Assembly (NCBI GenBank): GCA_938030705.1
Contig: CALHIR010000039.1
Coordinates: 1-64,000 of the forward strand
DNA length: 64,000 bases
Source: Candidatus Poseidoniaceae archaeon
Lineage (GTDB): Archaea; Thermoplasmatota; Poseidoniia; Poseidoniales; Poseidoniaceae
Reading direction: 5' to 3'
Shown in pieces: positions 36,701-44,520 of this stretch. The number at the start of each line of letters is the position of its first letter. Position 1 is the stretch's first letter. The translations under genes were made by a program, and so were the position numbers. Below the pieces are notes generated by a model. It saw nothing but the letters and a program-made list of their open reading frames with translations. It ran no database searches and had not been told where the DNA came from.

Positions 36701-39134
36701 TTTGAGTGCCACACCAATGGACGGCGAGGAACGGCATGCTGGTGCCTCGGGCGTTGGTCAATCCGTCTCTGTGGTTGTCCAAGATTCCGTGGACCCGCCC
36801 CGACAACTCAGCCTCCACTATTGGATCGGATGCAAGGCCAGCGACGCCATTGGTTGTACCGATTACAACTTTGACGGTCTGCCCAACGAGGATGAATACG
36901 AGTTGATTACCTTGACTTCACCTGAGACCCAACCGGGTGGTCTCAACATCTTCGAAGGTTTGATTGACGATTCCATGCTTCTGCACAAGCAACGTGTCTC
37001 GTTCTATGTCTCAGGACAAGATGAGCAAGACAATGAAATCGCCATGGGTCGGGGCCCCGTTTGTCCCGTTTCTTCTATCACCTGCGGCTATCGTCCCGGC
37101 GAGGTGCTTCCTGACTGGGACGCTGACTTGGTGACCTATCACATCCGTCAAGAGTTTGAACCCGAAGTCGACTTGGGCAATTCGTCCATCCTCGGCCATG
37201 ATGACTACGAACCGCTTCACCCAGGTATACCCTACACGGCCCAAATCAAACTGAGCGACACCAATGGCTGGCAGGACATTCAATACGTTCAAGTCGCCCT
37301 TGCCGGAAACTTTGACGACGACGAGTCGTCCTTGTTCATCTCCCTCGCTGAAGGTGAGGACGGTCATCCAATGGCCGTCATGACTTCTGGCTCGGATAAT
37401 ATCGCCGTATCCAACCTCTACTCCTCGGTGAGTTTGGAGGAGGATAACGAATCCGTCGTGATCATACAAGCTCGGTTCCAACTGACTTGGATGTTCCCAG
37501 AGATGTACGATACCGATGGGGAATCTCACTTCCTCCCTCGTATCAAGGTCACGGATATGCCTTGTAACGACAACGAAATAGTTCCGTGTTTCGAGGTGGA
37601 GGAAGGATTGGGTGATGATTGGTGGAGCCTGGACAATGATTTCCGGTTTGATACGGAATCGGGGAAGATTCGGGCCATTGAACTTCGCAACAGCGAGAAC
37701 CACTACAATCCAGAAAATTTTGAGACCATCATCGGAGCGGGCCAAGCCCTTCGTGTTTCAGGTCGCGTCCTGTTCGCTGAGGACGAGACACCTGCACCAC
37801 CTGGTTCGTTTGATGTTGTCTTCGGCGACTTTGAAAATAACTGGCGAACTTCCACCCGAGAAGACGGTGAATTCAGTCTTGACTTGCTGGTCCCTTCGGT
37901 TCGGTCTGGTCGTCTTGACCTGCGCTTGAGCATGGACGATATGCCGGGACTTGCTCTGGATGAAACAGCCTTTTCCCCCCGGGTTCGCTTGGCGGTTGAC
38001 AGCGCCCGACCAACCATTGACAGCATCTCCCTCAACGGTGTCCCAGAAGGCGCACCCATTTCCATCGGGGAGGCCAACAACCTCGAAGTGATTCTCATTA
38101 CCAACGATGAAAATGGGTTTAATTTCGCTGAATCCGCTGTGCTCCACTACAGGGTCCGAGCGGGCGAAGCAGAAATCTCCCGTGGTAGCGTGTTGCTGCC
38201 TGACATTACGCCATTTGGTCAGCAATACTTCTGGAGCGGTTCGCTTGATTTGACGGATTCGGGGGCGACAACGCTGTTGCCCTCCTATGCGGTCGATGTC
38301 TGGGTATCTGGTTCTGATGAAGCGGGCAACCCTTACGACACCGAGTCCAACTCCATGAGCGAACCCTTCGCCTCGTGGCCCTTGGCCTTGGTCGGTCCTC
38401 GTATTGACCTTCAAGCCCCGTCCACGACCCTGCAGTGGGACGTTCCAAGCCCGTATGTGGGCGACACCTCCAACATGGTGGTAACGGCCGACAACCTTGG
38501 CGGAAACGGTGCTGTTTCCTTTGCACTTCAGGAACTTGTGGACGGTGGCTTTTGGTCCACGGTTACGATGGTTGAACTTCAGGCCACGACCGGAAACCCG
38601 GTGTCGGCTTTGTTGCCGGTCGTTGCTGATGCACCCGTGGGCTCAAGCATTGACTATCGCGTGATGGTGTTGGTTGACGGGGTAGAAATGGACCGTCATA
38701 CCGTCGATTCGTTGCTCATCAAAGAAGAAACCGTGCGAGACGGTGAGGCCTTGACGCAACAGCTTTCCACCGATGTCTTCAGTGTGTCGCTGTTCATCAT
38801 CGCCCTGGCCTCGGTTTCCTTTGGACTCTATGCGATGGTCTTGCGCCGACGTATGCTTGCCCCAGAATCTGAGGAAGAAATGGCCGACCAAACCGAGGTA
38901 GTGGCCGAGCAAATGAAGGCTGGTAAGGCCGTCCCCGAACTTTCCCAACCGCCCGCTCCCATCGGCGCCATTCCACCCCCGCCAAAGGCTGCAGGCCCGG
39001 TTCCACCGCCTCCCAGCGGTCCAGACCGAACCCAAGCCCCACCTGTACCTCCGACCGGGCTTCCTGAGGGTTGGACAGAAGCGCAATGGAATTCATACGG
39101 CTGGCAATACATCGACGCACTATCCAAACAGTGA
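33711..39134 (+). CDS. Giant single-pass surface protein with Pro-rich cytoplasmic tail
   Basis: A protein of 1807 residues. It opens with a basic N-terminus and signal peptide (RAVFLLLVSLMFLTPLG). The exported region includes a possible beta-propeller (residues about 150-480) and many Ig-like stretches. A TM helix lies near 1688-1708 (SLFIIALASVSFGLYAMVL). The cytoplasmic tail is Glu-rich, then has Pro runs (PPPPKAAGPVPPPPSGP), and ends GWTEAQWNSYGWQYIDAL. Function unknown; the tail suggests binding to a cytoplasmic partner. It follows the calcium-repeat gene by 63 bases and may share its transcript. Confidence 0.88.
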   Translation: MQGSGQRRFHARAVFLLLVSLMFLTPLGPFAELFSTEAEAAPGTRHVYEFSDGSVEHVALYQGANPDMGASVSLPRGALVTDVTMTLSGASATGWSQVVADDRAHWIRGAESDVDDRSGDLTLGLDNISRNFLPHGDDAYIHPNSDAWLDNGSYALRQPHTSNATEALYSQQLTKTSSSFMAQSQGAILKHHDWLFLSTWSSSTFHNIVERLYPNNATRESVITLDQASCTLPQKHSSSYYGYYGFRDWTVTDDERLFGILSGYRYTYGTTAPVNYHRVMEMDISRDDTWTCIDSYDISPSVGEYTGIAYDRDTGKVWVAHNAMNRLYAYDFAGDGTSTYTRAQEFYSYTSATGSSWECGGSYGSGSKQMLRGLEMNGSTFYMRCQEDSPYNDRDQLEAWSISGTSSALIPESTTRQISRLGYGLQFDGERFVSVDCGYSTWSGATLYYREFGTGWMYETTPAPGTTTWYGEVVESGDDILSANVQTYWSAASIGDRVDYWISADNGTHWEEVESESTIHFDYPGKELVWKAQLIGSTAVSWWVDIEYATAYQTSGDWTSPHFNTGTKVGKVRPQWTADVPSGATLQVVVSNDNGSTWLDATNNQETSFSTEAAGNTLRYAVFMTASNTGATPSVDRFVLEYEEGYPDRPMLDIGGDGTYDWESDIFLNESSVVASDDSPVGSVVKRAPTLVDAFNDHIPENGDGTVDIPIAVKAASSGRVKISNIDITYAMQTRAVDASFEGGLAAPDGLFRNFITRVAPGDEVDYVTKAVIAIEHTHGDNPTFTWERGDVCNVNSDADGIVVFDAGNCTSTEDANGIVSIWMPTKVNWSWDDEGGAEAIITVEDALGVAVNQWTTSKMELIVENDIQLDGLRVWEETGRQLFPMDWVRGGFNLSFSGSIHFQDSQLMPPAGSFSLRVIGQNVTYDGDPMGEPMVLYEEVNPAFGAYNMTFTSPIESQPGGMIFYVQAVNLENGSTYTNPNYNSIRLILDGNSPLVLSATPMDGEERHAGASGVGQSVSVVVQDSVDPPRQLSLHYWIGCKASDAIGCTDYNFDGLPNEDEYELITLTSPETQPGGLNIFEGLIDDSMLLHKQRVSFYVSGQDEQDNEIAMGRGPVCPVSSITCGYRPGEVLPDWDADLVTYHIRQEFEPEVDLGNSSILGHDDYEPLHPGIPYTAQIKLSDTNGWQDIQYVQVALAGNFDDDESSLFISLAEGEDGHPMAVMTSGSDNIAVSNLYSSVSLEEDNESVVIIQARFQLTWMFPEMYDTDGESHFLPRIKVTDMPCNDNEIVPCFEVEEGLGDDWWSLDNDFRFDTESGKIRAIELRNSENHYNPENFETIIGAGQALRVSGRVLFAEDETPAPPGSFDVVFGDFENNWRTSTREDGEFSLDLLVPSVRSGRLDLRLSMDDMPGLALDETAFSPRVRLAVDSARPTIDSISLNGVPEGAPISIGEANNLEVILITNDENGFNFAESAVLHYRVRAGEAEISRGSVLLPDITPFGQQYFWSGSLDLTDSGATTLLPSYAVDVWVSGSDEAGNPYDTESNSMSEPFASWPLALVGPRIDLQAPSTTLQWDVPSPYVGDTSNMVVTADNLGGNGAVSFALQELVDGGFWSTVTMVELQATTGNPVSALLPVVADAPVGSSIDYRVMVLVDGVEMDRHTVDSLLIKEETVRDGEALTQQLSTDVFSVSLFIIALASVSFGLYAMVLRRRMLAPESEEEMADQTEVVAEQMKAGKAVPELSQPPAPIGAIPPPPKAAGPVPPPPSGPDRTQAPPVPPTGLPEGWTEAQWNSYGWQYIDALSKQ

Positions 39135-39145
39135 GGGTGCCTCCA

Positions 39146-39586
39146 ATGCCTGACGACCTCGTGGACGGTTTGGTCACGCTGACCGAACGGATGGTGAATT
39201 TGATCAAGCAACTCAATATGCCGCTGGTTGAAGTCTCCTTGGTGCTCCAAAAGCACATCAATCAACTCATGGGGACATTGAATCAACATTTGGAGGCGAC
39301 CGGTCAAACTGTCAGCGAACAGGTCCGTTCACCCTGGCCTTTGGCGACATCGGAGACTTCCTCGAGTTCGAATTTTGCCCTTGAGAAGGTGATGGATATC
39401 GTTGATCAACAGCGAATGGACATCCTCGACACCCTCGTCCGGGTCACGTTGATCGAGATTGATGTCACGGTCATCGAAGCCATTCTTGCGCTTCGACAAT
39501 GGGAGCACCTTGCCCGTACACAACTCGCTTCAGCCACCGGGCCTGGCCAACTCTTCTCTCCACTGGATGTTCCCGAAGAATGGTAA
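39146..39586 (+). CDS. Small helical protein, unknown function
   Basis: A protein of 146 residues. I start at ATG 39146 (MPDDLVDG), 11 bases after the giant surface gene and preceded by GAGGGTG; the open frame extends into that gene. The sequence is amphipathic helix throughout, with a Ser-rich linker near residue 75, no TM segment and no cysteine. The heptad-like spacing of Leu, Val and Ile suggests coiled-coil pairing. It could be a cytoplasmic partner of the preceding protein, on position alone. Confidence 0.7.
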   Translation: MPDDLVDGLVTLTERMVNLIKQLNMPLVEVSLVLQKHINQLMGTLNQHLEATGQTVSEQVRSPWPLATSETSSSSNFALEKVMDIVDQQRMDILDTLVRVTLIEIDVTVIEAILALRQWEHLARTQLASATGPGQLFSPLDVPEEW

Positions 39587-39622
39587 GCAGAGATTCAAAA
39601 AGAGCCGACGTGAGGAAAGACC

Positions 39623-40411
39623 ATGGCACAACGTGCATCGCTCACCGTTCTTCTCGTGAGCATGATGCTGGCGTGTGGCCTTTCAGGGTGTTTGGGCGAT
39701 GAAGCCCTGGATCTCCTCCCGGAGAAGAAAGGGGTGCCGGGTGGACTCACATTGGCGTGTCTCCGCAGCACCATGTACACCTCCATGGTCATTGAAATAG
39801 ACCACGAACCGGGCTATCGCCCCTTTACGAGCAGCACGGAGATGTTGATTGAGCGCTTGGAACAGGTGTGCGACAAACCTTCGGGCATTTCCATCGAGTA
39901 CTCTGAGGTCTCGTTTGAACACGAGGGTACATGGTCGGCACAAGATGTGCGTGACAAAGGTTGGTCTACCAAAGACCAATCTCCCCGTGACGGAACCACA
40001 CTTTACTGGCAGGTGTTGTTCCCTGCAGGCACCTACGAAACCGATTCCGTTCTCGGCGTGGCCGTTGATGCCTCGACCGTGGCGTTGTTCAGCGATTCCA
40101 TCGATGAAGCAGAGGGCCCCTTCGGACGACCCTCCGTAGAAGATGTGGAGAACAGCGTTCTCGTTCATGAGGTGGGCCATTTGCTTGGTTTGGTCAATTT
40201 GGTTTATCAATCGCCGGTGGATCATGAGGACGACGAACACCCGGGTCATTCCAATAACGACGATTCGGTCATGTATTGGGCCGTTGAGTCGTCCGACCTC
40301 CAGAATTTCATCTTCGGTGATTTACCCAACGAGTTTGATGCCGACGACCTCGCAGACTTGGCTGGATTAGCCGACGGTAGCATTGCTGTCCGAGATCAAC
40401 TCTGGCCCTGA
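39623..40411 (+). CDS. Exported lipoprotein zinc metalloprotease, metzincin-like
   Basis: A 262-residue protein. The signal peptide ends in a lipobox (LSGC, Cys about residue 25), so the protein should be lipid-anchored outside. The zinc motif HEVGHLLGLVN lies near residues 182-192, followed by a His/Asp-rich loop (DHEDDEHPGHS) and SVMYW, which can be the Met-turn. Classical metzincins have a third His where this has Asn, so a His in the following loop may be the third ligand. It starts 36 bases after the small helical gene. The last 45 bases overlap the convergent membrane gene. Confidence 0.85.
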   Translation: MAQRASLTVLLVSMMLACGLSGCLGDEALDLLPEKKGVPGGLTLACLRSTMYTSMVIEIDHEPGYRPFTSSTEMLIERLEQVCDKPSGISIEYSEVSFEHEGTWSAQDVRDKGWSTKDQSPRDGTTLYWQVLFPAGTYETDSVLGVAVDASTVALFSDSIDEAEGPFGRPSVEDVENSVLVHEVGHLLGLVNLVYQSPVDHEDDEHPGHSNNDDSVMYWAVESSDLQNFIFGDLPNEFDADDLADLAGLADGSIAVRDQLWP

Positions 40412-40738
40412 AGCTGTCCCCATGAACGACACAGCGTCTCGCCAAGCGTCGATGATGGACCATAGGTAAAGTCCTATCCACAAAATCACGGTAAAGGCAA
40501 GGGGAACCTGCAGAAAGGACCACTCGAATCCCCGTCGGTGTTGCCGGTTGAAGTGTTGCCCTAAAAACAGGAACGGGACGGCTGCAAGCAAGGCTGCAAC
40601 CAACGGGCGCAATGCCCCCCACGTCCCTACGCCAAAGGTGATTTCTCGCCAAATTTCTTTGATGATTCTGATCGGGAGGATACCGCTGGTTTTGGAATCG
40701 GTTTCCGGGGTTAACTGAACCACCAACTCCTCTTCCAT
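40367..40738 (-). CDS. Small membrane protein, two TM segments, unknown
   Basis: A protein of 123 residues with an acidic N-terminus (MEEELVVQLTPETDS). There are hydrophobic segments at about 45-62 and 76-95 (PLAFTVILWIGLYLWSII). The pattern is typical of small integral membrane proteins with no active-site residues. It overlaps the end of the metalloprotease gene by 45 bases tail to tail and diverges from the Pcp-Nudix gene across 52 bases. A competing minus frame at 40308-40652 lacks this hydrophobic organisation. Confidence 0.65.
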   Translation of the reverse strand: MEEELVVQLTPETDSKTSGILPIRIIKEIWREITFGVGTWGALRPLVAALLAAVPFLFLGQHFNRQHRRGFEWSFLQVPLAFTVILWIGLYLWSIIDAWRDAVSFMGTASGPELISDSNATVG

Positions 40739-40790
40739 GGGGTTCGGTATGCTCTCCTATTTGTCAAGATGACGCAGGTTAACCGGGAGG

Positions 40791-41849
40791 ATGTATCAAA
40801 AACCCGTGCGTGTCTTCAAGCGCATGGACTCTGAATTCACGGTGCTCATTACCGGGTTTGAGCCCTTCGGAGACCATGAGACCAACATCAGTCAACTTGT
40901 TGTCTCTGGCATGGCCGGTACTCGCTTTCTTTTCTGCCCGTGGACCGGTTCCAATCTGCACATCAAGGTGGAAACCGATGTACTCACCGTGGATTCCAAG
41001 GGGGCACAGAGAACCTCTGACCGCCTCCTCAGCGGAGAACACTGGGATGCGATTCTTCATGTTGGCCTGTGCGACTCGTGCGAAGTGCCGCGTATTGAAC
41101 GCCTTGCCCAAGACAGGTTGAACATGCGTTTACCTGATAATGCAGGTCGTCAAGTGGTTGAGGCGACCATCGATGGTGCAGGGGACCGAGGGTGCTGGAT
41201 GGACCTGACCGTGTGGGACGCGGAAAAATTTCCGACAAACTACACCCTTTCGGTTGATGCAGGGGCGTACCTTTGCAACGAAACGTACCATGCCACGCTC
41301 AAGGCTCTTTGTCAGCTTGGTGGCCACATTCCGCTTCCTTCTCCTGCGCTTTTTTTGCATCTGCCCAGCGAAAAACACCTCTCCCTTCGTGATGGTGAGG
41401 CCTTTGTTGACGTCTGTCTCGCCCATATGTTGCGCCCTTATCCTACCGTCCCGGTCCATGTGGTGGCAGCAGCCTTGCCTCGCGAAGGTGGCTACCTCAT
41501 CACTCGCAGAAGTGAACGTGAAGCCGACGCTGGACGATGGGAGTTTCCCGGGGGAAAGTGCGACCCAGGTGAGGATTGGCGTCAGGCCATCGTCCGAGAA
41601 TTAGAAGAAGAACTTGCCATCAACGTTCACGCACTGCATCCCATCGGTTCGTGGTACCGAACACGGGGTGAGTCAGCCTTTGTGATTCATCTTGTAGCAT
41701 GTACGTTGGACGGCGCAGAGGTTGAACCCTCGCTGACGGTCCATGATTCGTACGTGTGGGCAACCGAAACCACCACGGGCAAACTCCCTTGGGCAGGTCG
41801 GGATGGGGAAATGTATGCTTTTTTGCAAGAAATCTCAAACCCACGTTGA
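40791..41849 (+). CDS. Pyroglutamyl-peptidase I (C15) fused to a Nudix hydrolase
   Basis: A frame of up to 352 residues. The family-like start is probably ATG 40824 (MDSEFTVLITGFEPFG); ATG 40791 is the longest choice. The N-terminal half is Pcp: TGFEPFGD, HVGLCDS, Glu103 in RIERLAQD, Cys162 in GAYLCNETYH and His190 in LFLHLPS (numbered from 40791), so the C15 triad looks intact and it may remove N-terminal pyroglutamate. The C-terminal half has a complete Nudix box from Gly255 (GKCDPGEDWRQAIVRELEEEL), as in MutT-like nucleotide-cleaning enzymes. The frame is continuous across the junction near residue 220. No signal peptide, so cytoplasmic. The physiological link between the halves is unknown. 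Confidence 0.9.
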   Translation: MYQKPVRVFKRMDSEFTVLITGFEPFGDHETNISQLVVSGMAGTRFLFCPWTGSNLHIKVETDVLTVDSKGAQRTSDRLLSGEHWDAILHVGLCDSCEVPRIERLAQDRLNMRLPDNAGRQVVEATIDGAGDRGCWMDLTVWDAEKFPTNYTLSVDAGAYLCNETYHATLKALCQLGGHIPLPSPALFLHLPSEKHLSLRDGEAFVDVCLAHMLRPYPTVPVHVVAAALPREGGYLITRRSEREADAGRWEFPGGKCDPGEDWRQAIVRELEEELAINVHALHPIGSWYRTRGESAFVIHLVACTLDGAEVEPSLTVHDSYVWATETTTGKLPWAGRDGEMYAFLQEISNPR

Positions 41850-42350
41850 CGATTCACCGTCTTGGTCCATTGAATGCTCGTCATTGATTTGGCGAGGAAC
41901 TTGACTTCGCCCAGGGTGCCAAGTCGCCGCTTGCAACCAATCGGTCAGGCCTTTTCCGACGATGGTGATCTCGAAGACACCACCAAGAGGTCGGTCGCCG
42001 GGTATGGGGAAGGCAATTTTTCCAACAACGGCCGCCAGTCTGCCAATCTGGAATGTCGTCGATTCCTCCTGCATGTTCAACGACATGGCATCCAAGGCAG
42101 TGTCGAGAATTCGCTGTTCGTGAAGTTGGTTGAGAAAGGTGGCCAGTGAAAGGTCATCAAACGACCAAGTCGCGCCCGAGGCACGACCGAATGTGGGCTC
42201 CTCGGGGAGTTCACCCACCACGGCATCGGGGAAGATGTGGTGGAGGGCGTCCATGACCCTCTGGGGGGAATCGGCACCGGAAAGAACGGTGCGTACGGTG
42301 GTGGAGAAACCTTCGCCCGTTCCCGTGAGTCGGAGACGAGTGCCTTCCAT
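41835..42350 (-). CDS. UPF0201 (DUF54) family protein, probable RNA-binding
   Basis: A protein of 171 residues. Family features are an N-terminal strand leading to VMDALHHIFPDAVVGE, the central LHEQRILDTA and a C-terminal FQIGRLAAVVGKIAF...LGGVFEITI. UPF0201 proteins are archaea-specific, about 140 residues, and proposed to bind RNA. This one carries about 30 extra hydrophilic C-terminal residues (SMDQDGESSTWV). The end overlaps the convergent Pcp-Nudix gene by 15 bases. Confidence 0.8.
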   Translation of the reverse strand: MEGTRLRLTGTGEGFSTTVRTVLSGADSPQRVMDALHHIFPDAVVGELPEEPTFGRASGATWSFDDLSLATFLNQLHEQRILDTALDAMSLNMQEESTTFQIGRLAAVVGKIAFPIPGDRPLGGVFEITIVGKGLTDWLQAATWHPGRSQVPRQINDEHSMDQDGESSTWV

Positions 42351-42439
42351 GGTTCGGGGACGGGTTGCTCCTCAAAGAACATGCGGCGAATCTCATTGTT
42401 TGGCGAAGAGGTGAAAACAGGTCCTGCTCAGCCCGGTCC

Positions 42440-43474
42440 ATGAATGGGGATGGCATGCCGATTTTGGCAACGGTCATTCCGGTTCTCAACGAAGTTCGAT
42501 TCATTGAACGCTGCGTTGAGAGTTTTCTCAATCAATCGCTTTCGCCTTCGCAACACATGATTTTGATTCTCGATGGTGGCTCAACCGACGGGACCGTCGA
42601 AGTGATTGAACGTCTCATCGCAGAACATCAGGGTGAGGCGTGGCCTCGTTTGGTTTTGGAGATAAACCCCCAAAGGACAGTCGCCCATGCTCGCAATCTC
42701 GCCCTTGCCTTGTTGCCAGAGAGTGTTCACTTCATCGTGGAAATGATCGGCCATGCCACGGTTGAACCCGAACACCTCGAACAGCGTCTGCGGGCGTGGG
42801 AATGGTGTGAATCGCAATCGCCCGAAGGTCTGGCCGGTGTAGGCGTCCGAGTGGTGGGAGATGGACATCGTACCCGCACAGGCGATTGGGTCGAGGGAGC
42901 CCTTGCTTCACCTCTCGGCCGAAGCGGCGGTCAATTCAGTCAGTTCAACACTCCCGAGCTGACGAAGGTCCCGGCCTTTGTCATGCATCGTCGTGAAGTT
43001 TTGACGGAGGTAGGGGGTTGGGATGTGGATTTCATCACAAGCCAAGACAGCGACCTTTCCATGCGGCTGTTGAAAGCGGGTTATCGCCTCTATCGGCACC
43101 CACTTCCTACCGTACAGATGCACAAACGAAGCAGCCTGAGGCAATGGTGGAGAATGGGCCATCGTTATGGTTTCTGGAGGACAAAAGTTCTCTTGAAGCA
43201 CCCAAGTCGTGCAAAGTGGCAGGAATTTTTGCCACTGTTCGGACTTCTTTCATCGGTCCTGCTGGTTGCTTTTTCCTCCCCTTTGGTGGCCCTTCCCTTC
43301 GTCGTCTACGGTCTCGCTCTAGCGACCAGTGGTGCTCTTGAATCACGACGACAGCGACGCTTTTCGTCCTTGTTGGGTGTTCCGCTATGTTTGTTGATGC
43401 TTCACACCAGTTTTTCTCTCGGGCTGGTCGACGGCTTGCTACGGAAAGGACGGCTGCCCAAGGACCGCCAATGA
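42440..43474 (+). CDS. GT2 family glycosyltransferase, ExoA-like, membrane-associated
   Basis: A protein of 344 residues. I start at ATG 42440 (MNGDGMPILATVIPVLNE); 42455 is also possible. Family 2 features are VIPVLNEVRFIERC, LDGGSTDGT, the acceptor-side SQDSDLSMRLLKAGY and the later QWWRMGHRYGFW. The C-terminus has two TM stretches (LFGLLSSVLLVAFSSPLVALPFVVYG). The layout is that of ExoA/succinoglycan-type transferases, which load sugars onto lipid carriers. Where many relatives have a DGH, this one reads MIGHATVEP. It is a candidate supplier of the glycan used by AglB, but the two genes are 28 kb apart. Confidence 0.87.
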   Translation: MNGDGMPILATVIPVLNEVRFIERCVESFLNQSLSPSQHMILILDGGSTDGTVEVIERLIAEHQGEAWPRLVLEINPQRTVAHARNLALALLPESVHFIVEMIGHATVEPEHLEQRLRAWEWCESQSPEGLAGVGVRVVGDGHRTRTGDWVEGALASPLGRSGGQFSQFNTPELTKVPAFVMHRREVLTEVGGWDVDFITSQDSDLSMRLLKAGYRLYRHPLPTVQMHKRSSLRQWWRMGHRYGFWRTKVLLKHPSRAKWQEFLPLFGLLSSVLLVAFSSPLVALPFVVYGLALATSGALESRRQRRFSSLLGVPLCLLMLHTSFSLGLVDGLLRKGRLPKDRQ

Positions 43475-43528
43475 AACAAGAAGCCAATAGATACATGAGG
43501 CCCTCATTAGAACAAGAGCGTGAAGCAG

Positions 43529-44464
43529 ATGACAGAAAACAAGGGCATCACCAGTCGGAGTTTGAGCGCATTGCCGCTCCTTTTGATGGGGGTGACCCAC
43601 CTTTCACTGCCACCGCTTCAGTCCATGTTTGAGTTGGAACCTGTCTTGATGTACGCCTGGTACGGTGTAGCGATCGTTTTGGGCGTTGTAATCTACCGAC
43701 GTACTGGCGTTGTCCGAGACCATGAGTACAACAGGGCCAAAGCCATGAGGAAAATCAAACACGTTTACGAGGCAGAAAAGGCAGGGGTGTGGTCAAAAGA
43801 TGTGCACCTTGATGGGACGATGGACCAACAAACACAATTTGGATTGTCGCGCTCGGTCGGGGAAATATCAGGAGAGGCGCCTGAAATGGAATTGGACGAC
43901 GAAGCCAAAGTCGAAGTTCGCATGCTCAGTGAAGCAAATCATGTCGTGAAAGCCAACGCTCGGGTCACGGGTGGCTCAACGCTTGATGACGAGGCCATCA
44001 CCGGGACCATCGGGGCCCAGCGAAAGGCAGGGCCGATGGACCGCTTCCTTGACGGACTGTTCGGGCTCTTTGGCTTCGACAGCCGTGCTGACCGCGAGGC
44101 CGAACGCCTTGCAAGGCTGCGCCGGGCGGCCACTTCGTCGCCGGTTACGGCTCAGCGTCCAGTGGCCCCCCTTCGGTTGAACAAAGCCAACGACGATTCG
44201 GAAGTTAACATGACCTCCATGAGTGATTCTGGCGGCGTTGAGACGGTCTTGACCACTTCTGGAATGGTGAAGAGTGATGTTGAGGCTCCTTCCTCCTTCA
44301 AGCAAGTACCCGATCTGGCGGAATCCTTGGAGAGCATGGCGATGATGGGTTTGGCCCCATCGGCCACCACCCAAATTGCAACCACTGGCCCGCAATGCCG
44401 TGGCTGTTCAGCACCGGTCAGCCCAAGCGAACGCTTCTGTCCGCATTGTGGTCTTGACCTTTGA
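43529..44464 (+). CDS. Membrane protein with C-terminal zinc ribbon, unknown
   Basis: A protein of 311 residues. I start at ATG 43529 (MTENKG) rather than the in-frame GTG at 43520. There is a hydrophobic segment at about 12-32 and a TM helix at about 41-60 (MYAWYGVAIVLGVVIYRR). A long charged, low-complexity region follows, then CRGCSAPVSPSERFCPHCGLDL, a four-cysteine zinc ribbon at the extreme C-terminus. A cytoplasmic ribbon tethered to membrane suggests protein or nucleic acid binding. dnaJ follows 56 bases downstream and may be co-transcribed. Confidence 0.8.
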   Translation: MTENKGITSRSLSALPLLLMGVTHLSLPPLQSMFELEPVLMYAWYGVAIVLGVVIYRRTGVVRDHEYNRAKAMRKIKHVYEAEKAGVWSKDVHLDGTMDQQTQFGLSRSVGEISGEAPEMELDDEAKVEVRMLSEANHVVKANARVTGGSTLDDEAITGTIGAQRKAGPMDRFLDGLFGLFGFDSRADREAERLARLRRAATSSPVTAQRPVAPLRLNKANDDSEVNMTSMSDSGGVETVLTTSGMVKSDVEAPSSFKQVPDLAESLESMAMMGLAPSATTQIATTGPQCRGCSAPVSPSERFCPHCGLDL

Positions 44465-44520
44465 GAACGATGCGTGAGGTTGAAAGCAGGTCCCACATCG
44501 TGGAGAACGAGGACGAGGGC

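Noticed and set aside
39683-40249. Minus frame of 188 codons opposite the metalloprotease
   Set aside because: The plus strand has a lipobox, zinc motif and matching start; the minus frame has no motif.
40308-40652. Alternative minus frame over the small membrane gene
   Set aside because: The frame at 40367-40738 has two clean TM segments and an acidic start; this one is Arg/Pro-rich and patternless.
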